From positions 133,332,118 through 133,396,117 of the forward strand of contig OX465579.1 in the NCBI GenBank assembly GCA_950022655.1: a stretch of 64,000 nt of DNA, written 5' to 3'. Below the pieces are notes generated by a model, which did not search any database, was not told the origin of the DNA, and saw only the letters and a program-made list of their open reading frames with translations. A program made the position numbers and the translations under genes. Source of the stretch: Alentia gelatinosa (lineage: Eukaryota > Annelida > Polychaeta > Phyllodocida > Polynoidae). Each line of letters starts with the position of its first letter. The first letter of the stretch is position 1. Below are positions 59,674 to 64,000 of this stretch, piece after piece.

Positions 59674-61124
59674 CTCAAATCATTGATAGATGCTAAAATA
59701 ACATTTCTATGGTCCATAAAAACTGATAATTTACCTTCAGACACCTTTATTTATCTGATACCCCGTGCCTTGTTCTTGTTCTGGTGGTTCATCAAACGGA
59801 CGACAGAGGACTTTCTTTTACCGTAATGCACCATGGGTAGACCTATTTTTCAACCAATCGTCTCTCTATTTTACATACCACGTGGTCAGAAACCAATATG
59901 GGTCCTGTCTCAGCTGGATTTGGACTAAATTTTTGATAAATTTATTCTGTTTTTGACTAAGAGAAAGAAATATAACTTCCAATTTTTCATGTAATGTATG
60001 CTATTTCTAAGTCTATATGGCATGAAAAGTTTTCTGAACTGGGGATGAATGAGAATTAAAAACTCTGCCACTTTTAGGAAGTTCTGGTTGAAACCCCGTT
60101 GACCTCGCGAATGAACTGGTGACGACGAGGGAGCTTAGGCTGGACTCCCCAATGCCACCGATGCTGGCAGAACTCGAAATGGTGGGTGGTGTTAGCCTGT
60201 TTATTTCACATATCCTCCCTCATTTGTAATCTCAACTAGATATCTTAGTCAGACTATTCGACCTTCTTTGTTCTGTATTTAATGTCGATAAAAGAGGAAG
60301 CTTGTAGACATTTTGTGACGCCATGTAGCCTACAAACTGAGGAGACATTCCATCGTTTACCTCACTGTCTCCATCTTCCTGACATGAATCTGTCATCATG
60401 GACATGTTTCATCGCTGTAGTTATGGTTTATCGCAAATTTCTCTTCAAAATATATTGTGTTTCTAGTTCCCATCCACGCACGTCAAGCCAAATCATTCCA
60501 TCGACGAATGATGACTCCAGATATATATTTTTAAGTCAAACATTACTATGGCGGACTTGAAGTTGAAGTGACATAACTTGTATGAATGATTTGCAATATT
60601 ACCACTCAGTAAGTTGTAGTACTACCAGTCGTGAATCTAGTACAACACTTATAAGTTCAGCATAGTAGTGCCACTTCATAAGTTCATTGTGTGATAATGT
60701 GTAATGTATTGTCATAAAATCTGGCATTTGCAATCATGTTTTATCATTTTAAATAGAATCTAGACATTTAAATACCGTATCAATCTACAATAAAACATGA
60801 CTAATTTGTCTTTAGTGGAGATTTGAGATGCAATTACTAAATGACTGAGTTTAGTCAACGACGTTATACACGGATGTATAATACTAGAAAACAGTAAATA
60901 TTCTAACTATATACACATGTATATTACTATTTACAACTACCGCGGTACTGTAGATTTAAACTTGTTTTGAAAAACGTTTTTTGTTATCAAATAGTTTAAT
61001 GAGTGGGTTTCAGTACTAGGTTTGAACCTGTTTTCATATTGTTAACTGTAGAATAATACTTATTCATTTATTTATTTACTTCTGTTTTTTATTTCATTAA
61101 TGATCTAACTTTTTTTTAAAAGGG

Positions 61125-61415
61125 CTAAAGAGCTGGTTGCACCAATACTTAAGATGTAGCATGATATGTCACGATTTAGTTGTCTTGCTAATTCGTGCTA
61201 ATTTGCATTCTTGTCGCGATATGTCACGATATGTCAGCAATAGATCTTGAGGCATCATGGTGGTGGAGCACCAAAATATTCACATGATATTACAAAAAAG
61301 TACACATATGATCGTGCGCAACATGTCACGGCAAAGGAGGTAAGATTCATTGTTACAATGTAAGATATAACAAGACATACCCTGGAAATCCATCATTTTG
61401 GTGGAACAAGCACTT
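61125..61415. mobile_element. Inverted-repeat element with TTGGTGGAACAAGCACTTAA-type ends
   Basis: The left end (AAAGAGCTGGTTGCACCAAT) and right end (TTGGTGGAACAAGCACTTAA) are imperfect complements; about 290 bp. It shares internal GTCACGATATGT and GTGGAGCACCAAAATATT-type motifs with relatives at about 44440-44705 and 44985-45175. It directly precedes the reverse-transcriptase remnant. Confidence 0.65.
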
Positions 61416-62700
61416 AAGTTTCTGCTGTACGCAGATATTCTTTTTCTGTATTATAGTGATGCTGATCCGCAAGCAATCAAATCTGTGCTACAGAGTAAAC
61501 TTGACAAATTTATGGAATGGAGTCGGCGATATTGTCTAACAGTTAACGCTAAAAATAACTAAGGTATGCTGGTTCACAACTCCTCCTAAATGTAAAATTA
61601 TTAGAAGTATTGATATATACACCAACTTGATTGAATTTGATGTTGTGGAACCCTATAACTATTTTGGTATAGAGCTTGACTCTGGTTAAAGTCTTGAAAA
61701 AACAAGCAAGAAAAGTGATTGAGTAAGTAAGCCAAACAGTTTTTAAGTTCAATTGTATGCGACACATGTGGACAACTTTTGTCGCAACTAAGTTTTACAA
61801 ACAATCTATTTTGCGGAATTTTGATGACACTGCTATTTATAAATATGGAAGTAAAAATACCTAGTTAAGCTTCAGCTCCCGTGTCTGCGTGTGTGACTGA
61901 GCTATTGTGTACACTGTCGAATAGCTACATTGTATGACTGGTGTTAAGCCACTCAAATTTAGATCCCTTGACCTATTAGTTAACTACATGAGAAAGGTTT
62001 ATGATATTCAGCTTCATGGTGAAATCTTGAAGACACATATGAGCCTCCGTTCACTGAATAAACTCCTTTTGAACTGATGAAGCCAAGTCATGAATTTTTA
62101 AAGAAATCACCCAAGTACCAGGGTGAGAAAATCTGGAATGGTATACCGGAAGAAATCAAAGGACTCCCTGGCAAAATGACAAGAAAGTACTTCATTAACC
62201 CAAGTGTGTATGTATCACTGGATATGGTAGTAGTGTACGTCTTATAGAGAACTCGATGACTGTAAAAAAAACCATCACAATCAACATATATATTCTGTTG
62301 GGCTAAACAATATATTCTAAAAATGTATACAAAATACTTGTATATTACGAGGTTCCGCCAATCTGCTGATGCCAAAATATATTGATTAAGCAAAATATGA
62401 CACTGTGTGAGTAAATCAGTTGCTAAAACAATTTACACCATGTCCATCAGGCTAACAATGGAGTATTGCTCTTTTCACTATGAAGGTTCGAATTTGGCCG
62501 ACACTACCAAATCGCAACAGCTCCAGATCAGAGCTCTACGTTTAGTGTTACTGGAATACGATATAGGAATACCCACTAATGCAATACACAAAGAATGTGA
62601 TATTGAGAAACTAGCAGACTGACGATGACTTCAGTTGTTATCCAAAATGTATGGGGGAGACTTGTACAACCTAATACCAGTGCAGAGAATTTGTGTACAG
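61410..62700 (+). pseudogene. Broken remains of a non-LTR (LINE-type) reverse transcriptase
   Basis: Fragments of the C-terminal half of a reverse transcriptase. First, FLLYADILFLY near 61415, where the catalytic YADD box reads YAD-I (one Asp missing), then KLDKFMEWSRRYCLTVNAK. After a frameshift come CWFTTPPKCK and EPYNYFGIELDS near 61560-61680. Later pieces are PLKFRSLDLLVNYMRKV near 61950 and SPKYQGEKIWNGIPEE near 62105. A further fragment at about 62410-62622 (TMEYCSFHYEG, QQLQIRALRLVL) belongs upstream of those in an intact protein, so two copies or a rearrangement are present. Stops and frameshifts make it inactive. Confidence 0.75.
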
Positions 62701-64000
62701 GGGCTGTGCCCTTCCTATGAAGTGGGTAAAGCCAACACCCTATGATTCATAGGGTTAGCTCCACCACCTGTGGTTTTGTCAATAATTCGGTAATGAACAA
62801 ACAAATTTAGACAAACAGTTGGATCAAGAGGGATGATCTTTGCTGAAAGGGATTAGAGGCTACTGATAATTGGGTACATCTATTAGGTTTAGGCCATATG
62901 GAATTTGTGTTAAGAGTCTGAACATCCAATTTCTCTCTATAATGTTAATGACCAAGAATACATTAAGGAGTCCTGCGGTTAGCCTATAGCAGATAGACAT
63001 GAACATAGACACAGCTTGTCCCTCTGTGAAGAGTGATAGTGGACACACAGCGTTGTACTATGTATAACTATTGTTTAGAGAGTTCAGAGTGCTCTGTATG
63101 AAATCGAAAAAAAAAATATTTAAAAAATGGATACTTTATATTGGATAGACCATTGTGTCCATAGGTGTTAAAGTGGTGGCCCATGTCCGTTTCCAAGAGG
63201 CCATACTTAATCCAATTAAAGCCCAGGCATCAGTGGGGCTCTTTAAATACCATCTATATGTCCCCATCCCTGCACCCAATAATTTTTTTTAAAAGTAACA
63301 AGGACTTAACGAAGTTACTCTTGGTACACTGTGAAGGGGTGAGGTATTTGTAGACGGGATGGGATGAAGACGTTATCATAAGAGTGAAGGGATTAAGCGT
63401 AAGACTCCTTTATGTACTCTTGGTCATTAACAATTTTAAATCACGTGCAAGTGATGCTGTTAATTTCTTTTTCCAATGATACGAATGTGGAAATATCTAG
63501 CCAGAATTCTTAGATAAAGCAATAAGTTGCTTTTCAAACTTCCAAAAGTCAGAACAGAACGAGCGAAAAAAGTCAACTATGTACGTGGGATATAGCCTAT
63601 CGAACTTCCAACCAGAATATCTAAAGAATTCTGATAGTAAAGACGATTTTAAGAAAAAAACGTTAACGACCGTCCCACTTTGCGACCACAATGAAATGAC
63701 TTCTACCTGTATCCCATGCCAATACGCAATCATACTTAGATATCAATACGCAACTAGTCTTTAAAATATCCTATCTACATTAAATTATATTTTATTATCA
63801 TTTTATATTTGCATTGCAGATTGTCAGATTGCAGTTTTATTTGAAAAAATCACTAATGTAGATTATGATACTTATGGCCTTACTTACAAAAGGTGGAAAA
63901 TATAACCCTGTGAATATATAGTGGAACATAGGCTAGGAATATAATACCATCATAAAAGTGCAGGGGAAATTGCATTTCTATGATGGTACACAGCCAAAGA

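Larger units (their letters stand above)
59674..64000. other. Intergenic region right of DXO
   Basis: No intact gene. 59674-61100 holds no recognisable domain or repeat. 61125-62700 holds the inverted-repeat element and the reverse-transcriptase remnant. 62700-64000 is AT-rich with nothing I can support. The DXO promoter should lie just right of 59673; no TATA box is evident. Confidence 0.55.

Noticed and set aside
59430..59826. Several open frames on the plus strand opposite DXO exon 1
   Set aside because: Antisense shadows of the conserved DXO coding exon.

Overview
This window is nuclear DNA of an invertebrate animal. Genes are split by AT-rich introns with GT-AG borders, intergenic DNA is full of short non-autonomous transposons, and one internal patch resembles the metazoan telomere repeat TTAGGG. 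The protein sequences, and a tRNA-derived SINE whose 3' tail ends in repeated CCAA units, suggest a lophotrochozoan, plausibly a mollusc. That placement is an inference; no species can be named from the sequence alone.

Four protein-coding genes can be supported. (1) On the minus strand, CEP112 (centrosomal protein of 112 kDa) starts at 38105. It runs leftwards through 26 coding exons to 7121, and its last exon or exons appear to lie beyond the left edge. All exon phases agree and the exons sum to 2811 nt (937 codons). (2) On the plus strand, 46803-47852 is an intronless GPANK1 coding region (ankyrin repeats, C2H2-type finger, G-patch). (3) On the plus strand, 48768-52810 is PDRG1, a small prefoldin-like subunit in three coding exons (129 aa). 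(4) On the minus strand, 59673-53638 is DXO, the decapping exoribonuclease, in seven coding exons (399 aa) with its catalytic motifs intact. GPANK1 and PDRG1 are in tandem, and PDRG1 and DXO are convergent. These are widely expressed cell-biology genes (centrosome, RNA processing, chaperone, RNA quality control), not one pathway.

Layout: 1-7120 is non-coding (probably CEP112 intron or 3' flank) with a diverged direct duplication and a G-rich patch. 7121-38105 is CEP112 with repeat-laden introns (SINE, hairpin MITEs, a tandem duplication, minisatellites). 38106-46757 is a repeat-dense intergenic region. 46758-59673 is the compact three-gene cluster. 59674-64000 is intergenic and carries remains of a non-LTR retrotransposon.

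The most interesting non-genic signal is a dispersed element family (five loci at about 26.5, 38.9, 50.2, 51.3 and 57.2 kb). The best-preserved copies are bounded by TTAACCCTTT inverted repeats and carry small arrays of the palindrome GCC-N4-GGC, the binding-site form of TFAP2 transcription factors. I found no CRISPR array, no operon, no intact tRNA or rRNA gene, and no intact viral or transposase gene.
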